Both the position numbers and the translations under genes were made by a program. This document shows positions 37,541 to 46,244 of a stretch of 64,000 bases of DNA, in pieces (position 1 is the stretch's first letter; each line of letters starts with the position of its first letter). A model generated the notes under the pieces. The model saw nothing but the letters and a program-made list of their open reading frames with translations. It was not told the origin of the DNA and did no database searches. The DNA comes from Actimicrobium antarcticum (GTDB taxonomy: Bacteria > Pseudomonadota > Gammaproteobacteria > Burkholderiales > Burkholderiaceae_D): assembly GCF_039536745.1 (NCBI RefSeq), contig NZ_BAAAZE010000003.1, positions 62,001 through 126,000 on the forward strand, in the 5' to 3' direction.

Positions 37541-37569
37541 GCGGGGTCTGGGGTCTGGGGTCTGGGGTC
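37541..37569. repeat. 7-bp tandem repeat at the left edge of E3
   Basis: Four copies of GGGGTCT follow one another directly before the E3 element. E3 has no terminal hairpin module on this side; this microsatellite replaces it. Confidence 0.8.
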
Positions 37570-37575
37570 TGCGGA

Positions 37576-38341
37576 AGCTAAAACGGGTTGCGCTCCGTGG
37601 AGGCAAGCCGGGGGCGGCCCGGCAGCCGCTCACTTTTTTTGCTTCGCCAAATAAAGTAAGCAAAAAAAGGCGACCGCTAGACCGCTGCCCTGCGGGTTCC
37701 CAAATACCGTGCCCGGTCAGGGGGAGGGCCGCAAACTCGCTGCGCTCAGACAGTGCGACCCTCTTATCCCCTGCCCAGCCACGGTATTTGGCAGCGGCCT
37801 TTTATGCGGAATTCAAGGTCAAAACCAAGCCCAGCCTTGGTGATTGAATGATGGTCAGGCTCGCTTTGCGCGAGAAAGATGGCTTGTAAAAGCCTTGTAG
37901 GTTTTGGTTTTGACGTTGATTTTGACGTTGATTTTGACGTTGATTTTGACGTTGATTTTGACGTTGATTTTGACGTTGATTTTGACGTTGATTTTGACGT
38001 TGATTTTGAAGTCGATGTCGATATCGACGAGCCAGCCTTCTCGCGCAAAGCGAGCCAGACCATCTCGCAAGTTCAAAGGCTGGGCTTGGTCTTGACCTTG
38101 AATTCCGCGTAAAAAGATCGCTGCCAAAAACCGGGTACGGCAAGAGGATCAGAGACCCGCACTGTCTGAGCGCAGCGAGTTTGCGGGTCTCCCTCTTGCC
38201 GTACCCGGTTTTTGGGAACCCGAAGGGCAGCGGTCTTGCGGTCGCCTTTTTCTTGGTTACTGCTTTTTGGCGAAGCAAAAAGAAGTGACCGGCTGCCGGG
38301 CCGCCCCCGGCTTGCCTCCACGGAGCGCAACCGTTTTAGCT
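37576..38341. repeat. Long palindromic repeat element, copy E3 (alpha-left/beta-right) with 12-bp tandem core
   Basis: 766 bp between AGCTAAAACG and CGTTTTAGCT, same orientation as E1. The alpha arm has GCTTCGCCAAATAAAGTAAG and the hairpin ATACCGTGCCCGGTCAGGGG; the beta arm ends with CTTTTTGGCGAAGCAAAAAG. It lies between the convergent cobalamin adenosyltransferase and dxs, so it could act as a large bidirectional terminator. Its frames (KSTS or DVDF repeats) are artefacts of the core. Confidence 0.92.
37908..38003. repeat. 12-bp tandem repeat, 8 perfect copies, core of E3
   Basis: Eight exact copies of TTTTGACGTTGA, each 12 bp, with a degenerate ninth (TTTTGAAGTCGA) to the right and GGTTTTGG to the left. 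Because the unit is a multiple of three and has no stops, it opens long spurious frames in several phases. Copy number differs sharply from E1 (none) and E2 (about three degenerate). Confidence 0.95.
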
Positions 38342-38345
38342 ACCG

Positions 38346-40214
38346 CTAACCGCTAACCGCCAACCGCGTATCGCCCGCCCGAAAACGCTGCAGGATCGCC
38401 GCCGCAATCCCACCCGCATCCAACCCGCAATCCGCCAGCAACTGCGCGACATCCCCATGATCGATAAACCGGTCCGGCAATCCGAGATGTAAAACCGGCC
38501 GCACGATCCCCGCCGCCGCCAGTGCTTCGGCCACCGCCGACCCGGCACCACCCATGATCGACCCCTCTTCCACCGTCACGATCGCATCGTGCGTCAGCGC
38601 GAGCTGCCTGACCAGATCGACATCGAGCGGTTTCACGAAGCGCATGTTGGCTACCGTTGCATTCAGACTCTCGCCGGCAGCCAGGCTCGGCGCCACCATC
38701 GTGCCGAACGCGAGGATTGCGATGCGCTCGCCCTGCCGACGCACTTCGCCCTTGCCCATCGGTAGCGCGGTAAGTGCGCTCACGATCTCAGCACCCGTAC
38801 CGGCACCGCGCGGGTAGCGCACTGCTGCCGGACCGTTGTACTGATAGGCCGTGGTCAGCATCTGCCTGCATTCGTTTTCATCGGAGGCCGCCATCACCAC
38901 CATGTTCGGAATGCAGCGCAGGAAGGCCATGTCGTAATTGCCGGCATGGGTGGCGCCATCGGCACCGACCAGGCCAGCGCGGTCGAGGGCGAACGTGACA
39001 TCCAGGTTCTGCAGCGCGACGTCGTGGATCAGCTGGTCGTAACCGCGTTGCAGGAAAGTCGAGTAAATCGCCAGTACGGGTTTCAGGCCTTCGGTCGCCA
39101 TGCCGGCGGCAAAGGTCACGGCATGTTGTTCGGCAATGCCGACATCAAAATATCGGTCGGCAAACAACTGCTCGAAACGCACCATGCCCGAGCCCTCGCG
39201 CATGGCCGGCGTGATGCCGATCAGGCGCTTGTCGTGCGCGGCCATGTCGCACAGCCAGTCGCCGAAGACCTGTGTGTAGGTCATCTTGGCGGGCAGTGCG
39301 GCTGGTTTGATACCGACGGCAGGATTGAATTTTCCGGGTCCGTGGTACAGCACCGGATCGGCCTCGGCCAGCTTGTAGCCCTGGCCTTTTTTGGTGACCA
39401 CGTGCAGGAATTGCGGACCCTTGAGATTCTTCAGGTTCTGCAGCGTCGGGATCAGCGAGTCGAGGTCATGGCCGTCGATCGGGCCGATGTAATTGAAGCC
39501 GAATTCTTCGAACATGGTGGCAGGAACCACCATGCCTTTTGCATGTTCTTCAAAACGCTTGGCCAGCTCCAGCACCGGGCCGGGCAGCACCGTCTTGCCG
39601 ACCTGCTTGGCCGCCGCATAAAACTTGCCCGACATCAGCCGCGCCAGATAGCGGTTCAGCGCGCCCACTGGCGGGGAAATCGACATGTCGTTGTCGTTCA
39701 GGATTACCAGCAAATTGATGTCGTCATAAACGCCAGCATTGTTCATGGCCTCGAACACCATGCCAGCCGTCATCGCGCCATCGCCGATGACCGCCACTGC
39801 ATGACGCGACTCGCCCTTGGTGCGGGCGGCCAGCGCCATGCCGAGCGCAGCTGAAATCGAGGTCGAGGAATGGGCGGTGCCGAAGGTGTCGTACTCGCTT
39901 TCGGCGCGGCGCGGAAAACCCGAAATGCCATCGCGCTGGCGCAAGGTATGCATCTGATCGCGCCGTCCGGTCAGGATCTTGTGCGGATACGTCTGATGGC
40001 CGACATCCCAGACGATCCGGTCTTCGGGGGTATTGAAGACGTAATGCAACGCGATGGTCAGTTCGACCGTGCCCAGATTGGACGACAGGTGGCCACCGGT
40101 TTTCGAGACCGAGTCGATCACGAAGCCGCGCAATTCATCGGCCAGCGCGTTGAGCTGGCTGCGTGGCAAGCGACGCAGATCGGACGGTTGATTGATTTTT
40201 TTCAGCAATTCCAT
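38346..40214 (-). CDS. dxs: 1-deoxy-D-xylulose-5-phosphate synthase
   Basis: 622 residues. First step of the non-mevalonate isoprenoid pathway (pyruvate plus glyceraldehyde-3-phosphate). TPP motif GDGAMTAGMVFEAMNNAG, N-terminal DVGHQTYPHKILTGRR, and the second-domain DRAGLVGADGATHAG. One base separates it from ispA. The last residues (RLAVSG and stop) are encoded by 7-bp GCGGTTA/GCGGTTG repeats at the edge of E3, so the natural C terminus may have been replaced. Confidence 0.97.
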   Translation of the reverse strand: MELLKKINQPSDLRRLPRSQLNALADELRGFVIDSVSKTGGHLSSNLGTVELTIALHYVFNTPEDRIVWDVGHQTYPHKILTGRRDQMHTLRQRDGISGFPRRAESEYDTFGTAHSSTSISAALGMALAARTKGESRHAVAVIGDGAMTAGMVFEAMNNAGVYDDINLLVILNDNDMSISPPVGALNRYLARLMSGKFYAAAKQVGKTVLPGPVLELAKRFEEHAKGMVVPATMFEEFGFNYIGPIDGHDLDSLIPTLQNLKNLKGPQFLHVVTKKGQGYKLAEADPVLYHGPGKFNPAVGIKPAALPAKMTYTQVFGDWLCDMAAHDKRLIGITPAMREGSGMVRFEQLFADRYFDVGIAEQHAVTFAAGMATEGLKPVLAIYSTFLQRGYDQLIHDVALQNLDVTFALDRAGLVGADGATHAGNYDMAFLRCIPNMVVMAASDENECRQMLTTAYQYNGPAAVRYPRGAGTGAEIVSALTALPMGKGEVRRQGERIAILAFGTMVAPSLAAGESLNATVANMRFVKPLDVDLVRQLALTHDAIVTVEEGSIMGGAGSAVAEALAAAGIVRPVLHLGLPDRFIDHGDVAQLLADCGLDAGGIAAAILQRFRAGDTRLAVSG

Positions 40215-40215
40215 A

Positions 40216-41148
40216 CTAGGCTTTCCGCTGCACGATCAGGTCCGCGAGGTCGCGTAAATGTCGTGCCTTGTCTCCGAATGGCAGGACGGCCTGGTGCGCG
40301 TCACTGCGTAATTTTTCTGCCAGGGCGCGCGATGGCGCAAGCCCCAGAATCGATACATAAGTGGGTTTGTTATCTGCCGCATCCTTGCCGGCGGTCTTGC
40401 CCAGCGTGGCCGAATCGGCGGTGGCGTCGAGCACGTCGTCGATGACCTGGAACGCCAGGCCGATCGCTTGCGCGTAGGCATCAAGCGCGCCGAGTTCGGC
40501 GGCGCTCGGCGTTGTTGCGCACCAGGCGCCGAGCAGCACCGAGGCGCGCAACAAGGCCCCGGTTTTCAGGCGATGCATCTGTTCCAGCTGCGGCAAACTC
40601 AGGGCCACGCCGACGCTGTCCAGATCGATTGCCTGCCCGCCACACATGCCGGCCGAACCGGACGCCTGCGCCAGCACGGTGACCATCGCTACGGCCCGCA
40701 CCGGTTCGATCGTCATCCCGGCCAGCAGCATGAAGGCGTGCGATTGCAATGCATCGCCGACCAGCAATGCGGTGGCTTCGTCGTAGGCCACGTGCACCGT
40801 TGGCTTGCCGCGTCGCAGCGCATCGTCGTCCATGCAGGGCATGTCGTCGTGGACCAGCGAATAGGCATGGATCATTTCGACTGCCGACGCGGCCCGTGCT
40901 GCCCGTTCAACACAGGCCGCATCGGCGTCGAACAGCGCGGCTGCGGCATGTACCAGCAATGGCCGCACCCGCTTGCCGCCATCCAGTACCGCGTAGCGCA
41001 TCGCCGCGTGTAACCGCGCTGGCAACTGGCCGGCCGCCGGCAGATGGGCGTCGAGCGCGACTTCGGTGGCGGCCTGGGTGGCGCTCATCCAGTGCGCGAA
41101 TGCGGACGGCTCAGTCACCTCGGGCGCCACTTCAGACAACGCACTCAT
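40216..41148 (-). CDS. ispA: Polyprenyl synthetase, farnesyl diphosphate synthase-like
   Basis: 310 residues. The first Asp-rich motif DDMPCMDDD (with RRGKPTVH) and the second DDVLDATAD are intact; LVHDDMPCMDDDALRRGKP is the FPP-synthase type. Makes C15 diphosphate. Starts with a 4-bp overlap with the xseB stop (ATGA). dxs follows after one base, so the three genes form one operon. Confidence 0.95.
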   Translation of the reverse strand: MSALSEVAPEVTEPSAFAHWMSATQAATEVALDAHLPAAGQLPARLHAAMRYAVLDGGKRVRPLLVHAAAALFDADAACVERAARAASAVEMIHAYSLVHDDMPCMDDDALRRGKPTVHVAYDEATALLVGDALQSHAFMLLAGMTIEPVRAVAMVTVLAQASGSAGMCGGQAIDLDSVGVALSLPQLEQMHRLKTGALLRASVLLGAWCATTPSAAELGALDAYAQAIGLAFQVIDDVLDATADSATLGKTAGKDAADNKPTYVSILGLAPSRALAEKLRSDAHQAVLPFGDKARHLRDLADLIVQRKA

Positions 41149-41387
41149 TCATCAACCTCGCCGGCAAACGGCTTGAGCATCTCGCCCTCCAGCACGTTGA
41201 CCTGGCTATCGACCTTGTCGAGTTGCACGGCGCAATATTTGACCAGCTCGGAGCCGCGCTTGTAGGCTGCCACCGAGGCTTCCAGCGGCAGTTCGCCGGC
41301 TTCCATTTGCGCCACCAGTCTGGCGAGTTCGGCCATGGCTTCTTCGAACGAAGCCGGAGTGTCTGCGGCGGGAAGTTTTTTTGACAT
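41145..41387 (-). CDS. xseB: Exodeoxyribonuclease VII small subunit
   Basis: 80 residues, usual size. Coiled three-helix XseB fold with FEEAMAELARLVAQMEAGELPLE and SVAAYKRGSELVKYC. Start ATG 41387 (MSKKLPAADTP) rather than 41435. First gene of the xseB-ispA-dxs operon, a common proteobacterial arrangement. Confidence 0.93.
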   Translation of the reverse strand: MSKKLPAADTPASFEEAMAELARLVAQMEAGELPLEASVAAYKRGSELVKYCAVQLDKVDSQVNVLEGEMLKPFAGEVDE

Positions 41388-41580
41388 GGCGCACGAAGGG
41401 GGGAAGTAGAAGAGCGTCATTTTAGAGCAATCCACCGGGCGGGGCCGAAAAGATACCGATCCCGGGATCGCTCTTGAAATGGACGAACCTGACTAGATAT
41501 GCAAACCGGAGAAACGCACTAACGCGATTGACGACGCTGCGGCAATACCAAACCGATGCAGCCGATCAATTGCCGTCGGG

Positions 41581-41586
41581 TATAAT
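41581..41586 (+). promoter_or_regulatory. Probable -10 element upstream of the Rieske oxygenase gene
   Basis: A perfect TATAAT lies 101 bp ahead of the ATG at 41687, in the 299-bp divergent region with xseB. No good -35 hexamer lies at the expected distance. Confidence 0.4.
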
Positions 41587-41686
41587 CGCCGGTTCTGTCC
41601 AAAAATTCCCTTTTCAAATTATTTGAACACAGGTTTTTGCGGGTTCTTTCTCTCTTAGGTTGGTGCAAATTAATTTGGGGGTGGGG

Positions 41687-42787
41687 ATGTCCGATCTGGC
41701 TTCTAATGCCAAACTGGCGCGCTCCGACGCGCAGCTTCCGGTCAACGTCTACTTCGACGAAAAGTTATACCAGCAGGAAATCCAGCAATTGTTCCAGCAG
41801 GGACCGCGTTATGCCGGCCATCAATTGATGGTGCCCGAGGCAGGCGACTACGCGACCCTGCCATGGGAAGACGAAGGTCGCATGCTGGTGCGCAATGCGC
41901 ACGGCATCGAACTGCTGTCGAACGTCTGCCGCCATCGCCAGGCCAAGATGCTGAATGGCCGCGGCCATGCGGCCAACATTGTCTGTCCGCTGCATCGCTG
42001 GACCTACGACCTCAAAGGGGAACTGATCGGCGCGCCGCACTTTGCCGAAACCCCTTGCCTGAACCTGTCCAACACGGCGCTGCAAAACTGGAATGGCCTG
42101 CTGTTCGAGAAGAACGGTTTCGACGTCGCTGGCAAACTCGGCCAGCTCGATGTCATGCCGGCCCTGAATTTCGAGGGCTACCAGCTGGACCATGTCGAAG
42201 TCCATGACTGCGATTACAACTGGAAAACTTTCATCGAAGTCTATCTGGAGGACTACCACGTCGAACCGTTCCATCCGGGTCTGGGCAGCTTCGTCAGCTG
42301 CGATGACCTGACCTGGCAGTTCGGCGAACATTTCAGCGTGCAGACCGTCGGCGTCAACAAGGGCCTGACCAAATCAGGCTCACCCAAATATCGCAAGTGG
42401 CAGGAACAGGTCCTGAAATTCCGCAACGGTGCGGTGCCCGACTATGGCGCGATCTGGCTTACGCTGTATCCGAACGTGATGGTCGAGTGGTATCCGCATG
42501 TGCTGGTGGTGTCGACGCTGTGGCCCACCGGTCCGCAAAAGACCACCAACGTGGTCGAGTTCTATTACCCCGAAGAGATCGTGCTGTTCGAGCGCGAGTT
42601 CATCGAGGCCGAACGTGCCGCCTACATGGAAACCTGTGTGGAGGATGATGAAATCGCCCTGCGCATGGATGCCGGTCGCAAGATACTGCTCAAGCGCGGC
42701 GTCAGTGAAGTCGGTCCGTACCAGTCGCCGATGGAAGACGGCATGCAGCATTTCCATGAGTGGTATCGGGCGCAAATTGCGCTCTGA
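41687..42787 (+). CDS. Rieske non-heme iron oxygenase alpha subunit
   Basis: 366 residues. Rieske 2Fe-2S ligands C81, H83, C100 and H103, then the SRPBCC catalytic domain with the mononuclear iron pair H191 and H196 in EDYHVEPFHPG. Such enzymes hydroxylate aromatic or related substrates with electrons from a separate reductase; none is encoded next to it. Start ATG 41687 follows a G-rich ribosome site. It lies immediately before an EamA exporter gene (9 bp). Substrate unknown. Confidence 0.9.
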   Translation: MSDLASNAKLARSDAQLPVNVYFDEKLYQQEIQQLFQQGPRYAGHQLMVPEAGDYATLPWEDEGRMLVRNAHGIELLSNVCRHRQAKMLNGRGHAANIVCPLHRWTYDLKGELIGAPHFAETPCLNLSNTALQNWNGLLFEKNGFDVAGKLGQLDVMPALNFEGYQLDHVEVHDCDYNWKTFIEVYLEDYHVEPFHPGLGSFVSCDDLTWQFGEHFSVQTVGVNKGLTKSGSPKYRKWQEQVLKFRNGAVPDYGAIWLTLYPNVMVEWYPHVLVVSTLWPTGPQKTTNVVEFYYPEEIVLFEREFIEAERAAYMETCVEDDEIALRMDAGRKILLKRGVSEVGPYQSPMEDGMQHFHEWYRAQIAL

Positions 42788-42796
42788 GTCCTGAGC

Positions 42797-43735
42797 ATGC
42801 AATCCCTCTGGATGCTGCTGGCGACCTTCGTCTTCGCCATCATGGGCGTTTGCGTCAAGCTGGCCTCTAGCTATTACAGCACCGCCGAAATCGTCATGTA
42901 TCGGGGCGGCATCGGAGTGCTGTTCATCGGCGCGCTGGTGCTGCTGCGCGGACACTCGTTGCGCACGTCTTTTGCCGGCCAGCACCTGTGGCGCGGCGTG
43001 GTTGGCGTCACTGCTTTCTGGATGTGGTTCTATGCGATCGCGCAGTTGCCGCTGTCGATGGCCATGACACTCAATTACACCTCGCCGATCTGGATCGCTG
43101 CGATCCTGTTCGTGGTCGGATTGTGGCAAGGGGTGCGCAAACTCGAACTGGGCATGCTGGCCGCGATTCTGGCCAGTTTTATTGGCGTGACGCTGCTGCT
43201 GCAGCCGTCGATGCACGCCTCGCAATGGCTGGGCGGCATGATCGGGCTGGCGTCCGGCATGCTGTCGGCGTTTGCGTACATGCAGGTGCGCCAGCTCGGA
43301 CAACTGGGCGAACCGGAATTTCGGGTGGTGTTTTATTTTTCATTGACCAGCATGCTGGCCGGACTGGGCGGCACCCTGCTCGCTCCCGATGCGCTGCGCA
43401 ACGCGACGGTCTGGCATACCCATACGATGACCGGCTTGCTGTTGCTGGTGACGATAGGCGTTTGCGCCACCATCGCGCAAATGGCCATGACGCGCGCCTA
43501 TCGGCTCGGCAAGATGCTGGTGACGGCGAATTTGCAATACACCGGCATCGTTTTTTCCAGTGTCTGGGGCGTGCTGTTGTGGCAGGATGTCTTGGGCTGG
43601 ATGGGCTGGACCGGTATTGCCGTGATCCTGTCGAGCGGTCTGGTCGCCACTTACTACAACACCCGCAGCATCAAGGCCGCTGGCGTGCGCGGTATCAAAG
43701 TGCCCGCCTCCGATCCGATCGCTGCCGAAATCTAG
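42797..43735 (+). CDS. EamA/DMT-family transporter
   Basis: 312 residues with ten predicted membrane helices in two EamA repeats (about 1-130 and 140-290). Family members export metabolites or amino acids. A small gap of 9 bp from the Rieske gene and 9 bp to the sulfurtransferase suggests one transcript. Substrate not predictable. Confidence 0.9.
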   Translation: MQSLWMLLATFVFAIMGVCVKLASSYYSTAEIVMYRGGIGVLFIGALVLLRGHSLRTSFAGQHLWRGVVGVTAFWMWFYAIAQLPLSMAMTLNYTSPIWIAAILFVVGLWQGVRKLELGMLAAILASFIGVTLLLQPSMHASQWLGGMIGLASGMLSAFAYMQVRQLGQLGEPEFRVVFYFSLTSMLAGLGGTLLAPDALRNATVWHTHTMTGLLLLVTIGVCATIAQMAMTRAYRLGKMLVTANLQYTGIVFSSVWGVLLWQDVLGWMGWTGIAVILSSGLVATYYNTRSIKAAGVRGIKVPASDPIAAEI

Positions 43736-43744
43736 GAGTTCTGC

Positions 43745-44602
43745 ATGTCATACCAAACGTTGATTGCCGCAAACCAGCTGGACCTGTTGGCACCGGACCA
43801 GATCGTGATCGATTGCCGGCATGACCTGGCCGATCCCGAAGCCGGTCGCAATGCCTTCGCTGCCGGACATATCGCCGGGGCGCGCATGGCGCATCTGGAT
43901 GACGATCTGTCAGGCGCAAAGACCGCAGCCGATGGCGCTTTCCGTGGCCGCCATCCGCTGCCGGCGCTGGCCGATTTTGTCGAGACGATGCGCCGGCTTG
44001 GCGTCAACGACACCACGCAGGTCATTGCCGTGGATGCGCATGGCGGCATGTTTGCCGCACGCCTGTGGTGGATGTTGCGCTGGGCCGGGCACGGCCGGGT
44101 TGCGGTGCTCGATGGTGGCCTGGCGGCATGGGCGGCGGCAGGCGGTCAACTGGTGTCCGAATCAGATCCGGCGGTGCGCGGCAACTTCAGTGCCCGGCCC
44201 TCACTGACCCGCTCAGTCGATGTCGATCAGGTCATGACCAATCTCGACAGCGCCGCACTGACCATTGTCGATGCCCGCGCCCCCGACCGCTTTCGCGGCG
44301 AGAACGAAACACTGGACCGCGTCGGCGGCCATATTCCTGGCGCGAAGAACCGGTTTTTCAAGGACAACCTGTTACCGAACGGCCGCTTCAAACCCGCCGA
44401 TCAGTTGCGTGCCGAGTTCAGTGCGTTGATCGGCACCCCGGGCACCAGCGTCATGCAATGCGGCTCTGGCGTGACGGCCTGCCACAATATGCTGGCGATG
44501 GAAGTGGCCGGCTTGTCCGGCGCGGCATTGTATCCGGGGTCGTGGAGCGAATGGAGTGCCGTGCCAGCCAGGCCGGTAGCGACCGGAACGTCCGAGAGCT
44601 AG
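43745..44602 (+). CDS. Sulfurtransferase, SseA-like (3-mercaptopyruvate/thiosulfate)
   Basis: 285 residues in two rhodanese domains; the second carries the active-site loop CGSGVTAC (Cys about 239), which is the SseA/mercaptopyruvate type rather than the CRxGxxR thiosulfate type. The first domain is catalytically inactive but keeps DCRHDLADPEAGR. AGGAG precedes the ATG. Its TAG interlocks with the PEP-CTERM gene's stop on the other strand (CTAG). Confidence 0.92.
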   Translation: MSYQTLIAANQLDLLAPDQIVIDCRHDLADPEAGRNAFAAGHIAGARMAHLDDDLSGAKTAADGAFRGRHPLPALADFVETMRRLGVNDTTQVIAVDAHGGMFAARLWWMLRWAGHGRVAVLDGGLAAWAAAGGQLVSESDPAVRGNFSARPSLTRSVDVDQVMTNLDSAALTIVDARAPDRFRGENETLDRVGGHIPGAKNRFFKDNLLPNGRFKPADQLRAEFSALIGTPGTSVMQCGSGVTACHNMLAMEVAGLSGAALYPGSWSEWSAVPARPVATGTSES

Positions 44603-45225
44603 AACCTGCCAGCGGTACCTTGGCGGCGTCGCCAGGACACCCCACCCAGTACGACCAGGCCGCCCAGCAGCAATGCCATGCTGGATGGCTCGGGCACTGG
44701 CGAGGCGAAGGCGGCCAGCGCCATCGGGCTGCCCGGAATCAGTTGCGAACCGAGGCCGATATTGTAGGCGACTGCATTGCTGTCGACACCGGCAAGGATT
44801 TGCATATACGGGCTATTGATTCCGCTAAACACCGACTGAAAACTGAAGATTTGCCCGTAGTCCTGAAACACGGAATCGCGAGCGCTGGTCGAGAAATGCA
44901 GGACGCCGCCGCCAACGCCGAACAGATCATTATTTTTCTCGATGCCATACACCCAGTCCTCGGGCGCCTCGATTCTGGTCAGCCCCATGTCCGAAAAATA
45001 GGGCAAATAGAAGTCCACCATGTTCAGCACCGGTAGATCGGCCGAGACCGGAAATCCGGCAAAGGTGAACACCCGATAATCGAAGGTACCCGAGAGGTTC
45101 TGCTCGACCGATGCAAAACTCTCCGTGCCGGGCCGAAGGTTGTCAGCATTAGCCTGCGACCCCATCATCAGCAGAAACGAAAAGTACAAAAATCCCGACC
45201 AGCCGAACATTCGTTTCAATGTCAT
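44599..45225 (-). CDS. PEP-CTERM sorting-domain protein
   Basis: 208 residues from ATG 45225 with AAAGAG upstream. N-terminal signal peptide (about 1-27, ending SQANA), an unknown beta-rich middle, and a C-terminal PEP-CTERM domain: VPEPSSMALLLGGLVVLGG followed by a basic RRR tail. Such proteins are cleaved and anchored by an exosortase (EpsH/XrtA family), usually alongside exopolysaccharide. No exosortase is in the window. Its stop shares the CTAG tetramer with the convergent sulfurtransferase stop. Function of the mature part unknown. Confidence 0.88.
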   Translation of the reverse strand: MTLKRMFGWSGFLYFSFLLMMGSQANADNLRPGTESFASVEQNLSGTFDYRVFTFAGFPVSADLPVLNMVDFYLPYFSDMGLTRIEAPEDWVYGIEKNNDLFGVGGGVLHFSTSARDSVFQDYGQIFSFQSVFSGINSPYMQILAGVDSNAVAYNIGLGSQLIPGSPMALAAFASPVPEPSSMALLLGGLVVLGGVSWRRRQGTAGRF

Positions 45226-45296
45226 TCTCTTTTCTGAAAGCATGTTTTTAGAAGCTACAAAGTAGAGAAAATAATAACAGTGAAACCGAAAAAAAA

Positions 45297-45351
45297 GCAG
45301 CAATAACGCAGCATTCACTCAGCAATAACGCAGCAATAACGCAGCACTCAA
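45297..45351. repeat. 11-bp tandem repeat upstream of the PEP-CTERM gene
   Basis: Five successive 11-bp units of the GCAGCAATAAC type (some degenerate) run from 45297 into the stop codon of the ZIP transporter gene (TGA at 45350-45348). The preceding 60 bp are A-rich. Confidence 0.75.
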
Positions 45352-46151
45352 TGCCGCGTCAAAAACAGCACGATCACCACGCCCAGACCGATCAGCATGA
45401 TCTGCGGAATGGTCTCGCGCAACGTCGCACGACGCTGCATTTGCGGCATCAGATCACTGACGGCAATATAGATGAATCCCGATGACGCAAACACCAGCAC
45501 GTAGGGGATCCACTCCATCCCGCGCTCCAGCGTAAAGTAGCCGAGCAGGCCGCCCAGCACCGCCATCAAACTGCAGATCAGGTTATAGAAATATGCGCGC
45601 TTGCGCGAGAACCCGGCATTCAACAGGACGATAAAATCGCCTATTTCTTGCGGAATCTCATGCGCAATGATCGCCAGGCCCGTCACCAGCCCCAGGCCGG
45701 GATCAGCCAGGAACGCAGCAGCGATCAAAATGCCATCGGTAAAGTTATGCAATCCGTCGCCGACCAGGATCATCCACCCGGCCTTGCCGGCTTCGTGCGC
45801 ATCGTGGCCATGGTGATGCTCGTGACCGTCGCCTTCGTGATGATGCGAGTGGCGCAGGATGGCGGTTTTTTCGAGCAGGAAGAAGGCCAGCAAGCCCGCC
45901 AGCAATGTGGCGAACAGGGTGCGCGGATCGGCTTTCGATTCGAAGGCTTCCGGCAACGCATGCAGGAACGACGTCGACAGCATGATCCCGACTGACAGGC
46001 TGACCATGCGCTCGACCATCTTGGACAGCAATCCGAATGAAAATATCGCAGCTGCAGAAATGCTGAATACCCCCGCGATGGTAGTGGCGAGCAAAATCGA
46101 AAGCAGGGTGGTATTGATGGTAGTCCCAGGTAGTGAGGCGGAAGGGGCCAA
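45348..46151 (-). CDS. ZIP-family zinc/divalent metal transporter
   Basis: About 267 residues with eight membrane helices. A His-rich cytosolic loop between helices 3 and 4 (HSHHHEGDGHEHHHGHDAH) and the transport motif HNFTDGILIAA and HEIPQEIGDF of ZIP proteins are clear. Imports zinc or related metals. The start is uncertain: ATG 46214 lies inside a 12-bp-stem hairpin and gives an unfamily-like leader, so TTG 46151 just before the first helix is preferred, without a clear ribosome site. Confidence 0.85.
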   Translation of the reverse strand: MAPSASLPGTTINTTLLSILLATTIAGVFSISAAAIFSFGLLSKMVERMVSLSVGIMLSTSFLHALPEAFESKADPRTLFATLLAGLLAFFLLEKTAILRHSHHHEGDGHEHHHGHDAHEAGKAGWMILVGDGLHNFTDGILIAAAFLADPGLGLVTGLAIIAHEIPQEIGDFIVLLNAGFSRKRAYFYNLICSLMAVLGGLLGYFTLERGMEWIPYVLVFASSGFIYIAVSDLMPQMQRRATLRETIPQIMLIGLGVVIVLFLTRH

Positions 46152-46207
46152 ATTAGAACACGGCGGGAGTGCTTTGGGCAAACCGGCGCAACCGGGCGGC
46201 GGCGCCC

Positions 46208-46242
46208 AGGCCATTTTCGTCGCAGCGAAAATGGCCTTTTTT
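46208..46242 (+). terminator. Plus-strand hairpin with T-run between ZIP and dienelactone hydrolase genes
   Basis: A perfect 12-bp stem (AGGCCATTTTCG / CGAAAATGGCCT) with a 6-nt loop is followed by six T on the plus strand. No plus-strand gene precedes it closely; both neighbours run on the minus strand, where the hairpin is preceded by A and could still give weak termination after the hydrolase gene. Confidence 0.65.
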
Positions 46243-46244
46243 AG

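Noticed and set aside
37764..38127. Frames encoding KSTS, DVDF or INVK repeats
   Set aside because: They come from the 12-bp stop-free repeat being open in several phases; no ribosome site and the frame runs across the palindrome arms.
42380..43303. 307-codon minus-strand frame opposite the Rieske and EamA genes
   Set aside because: Spans two real plus-strand genes and has a His/Gln/Arg-rich composition typical of antisense frames.
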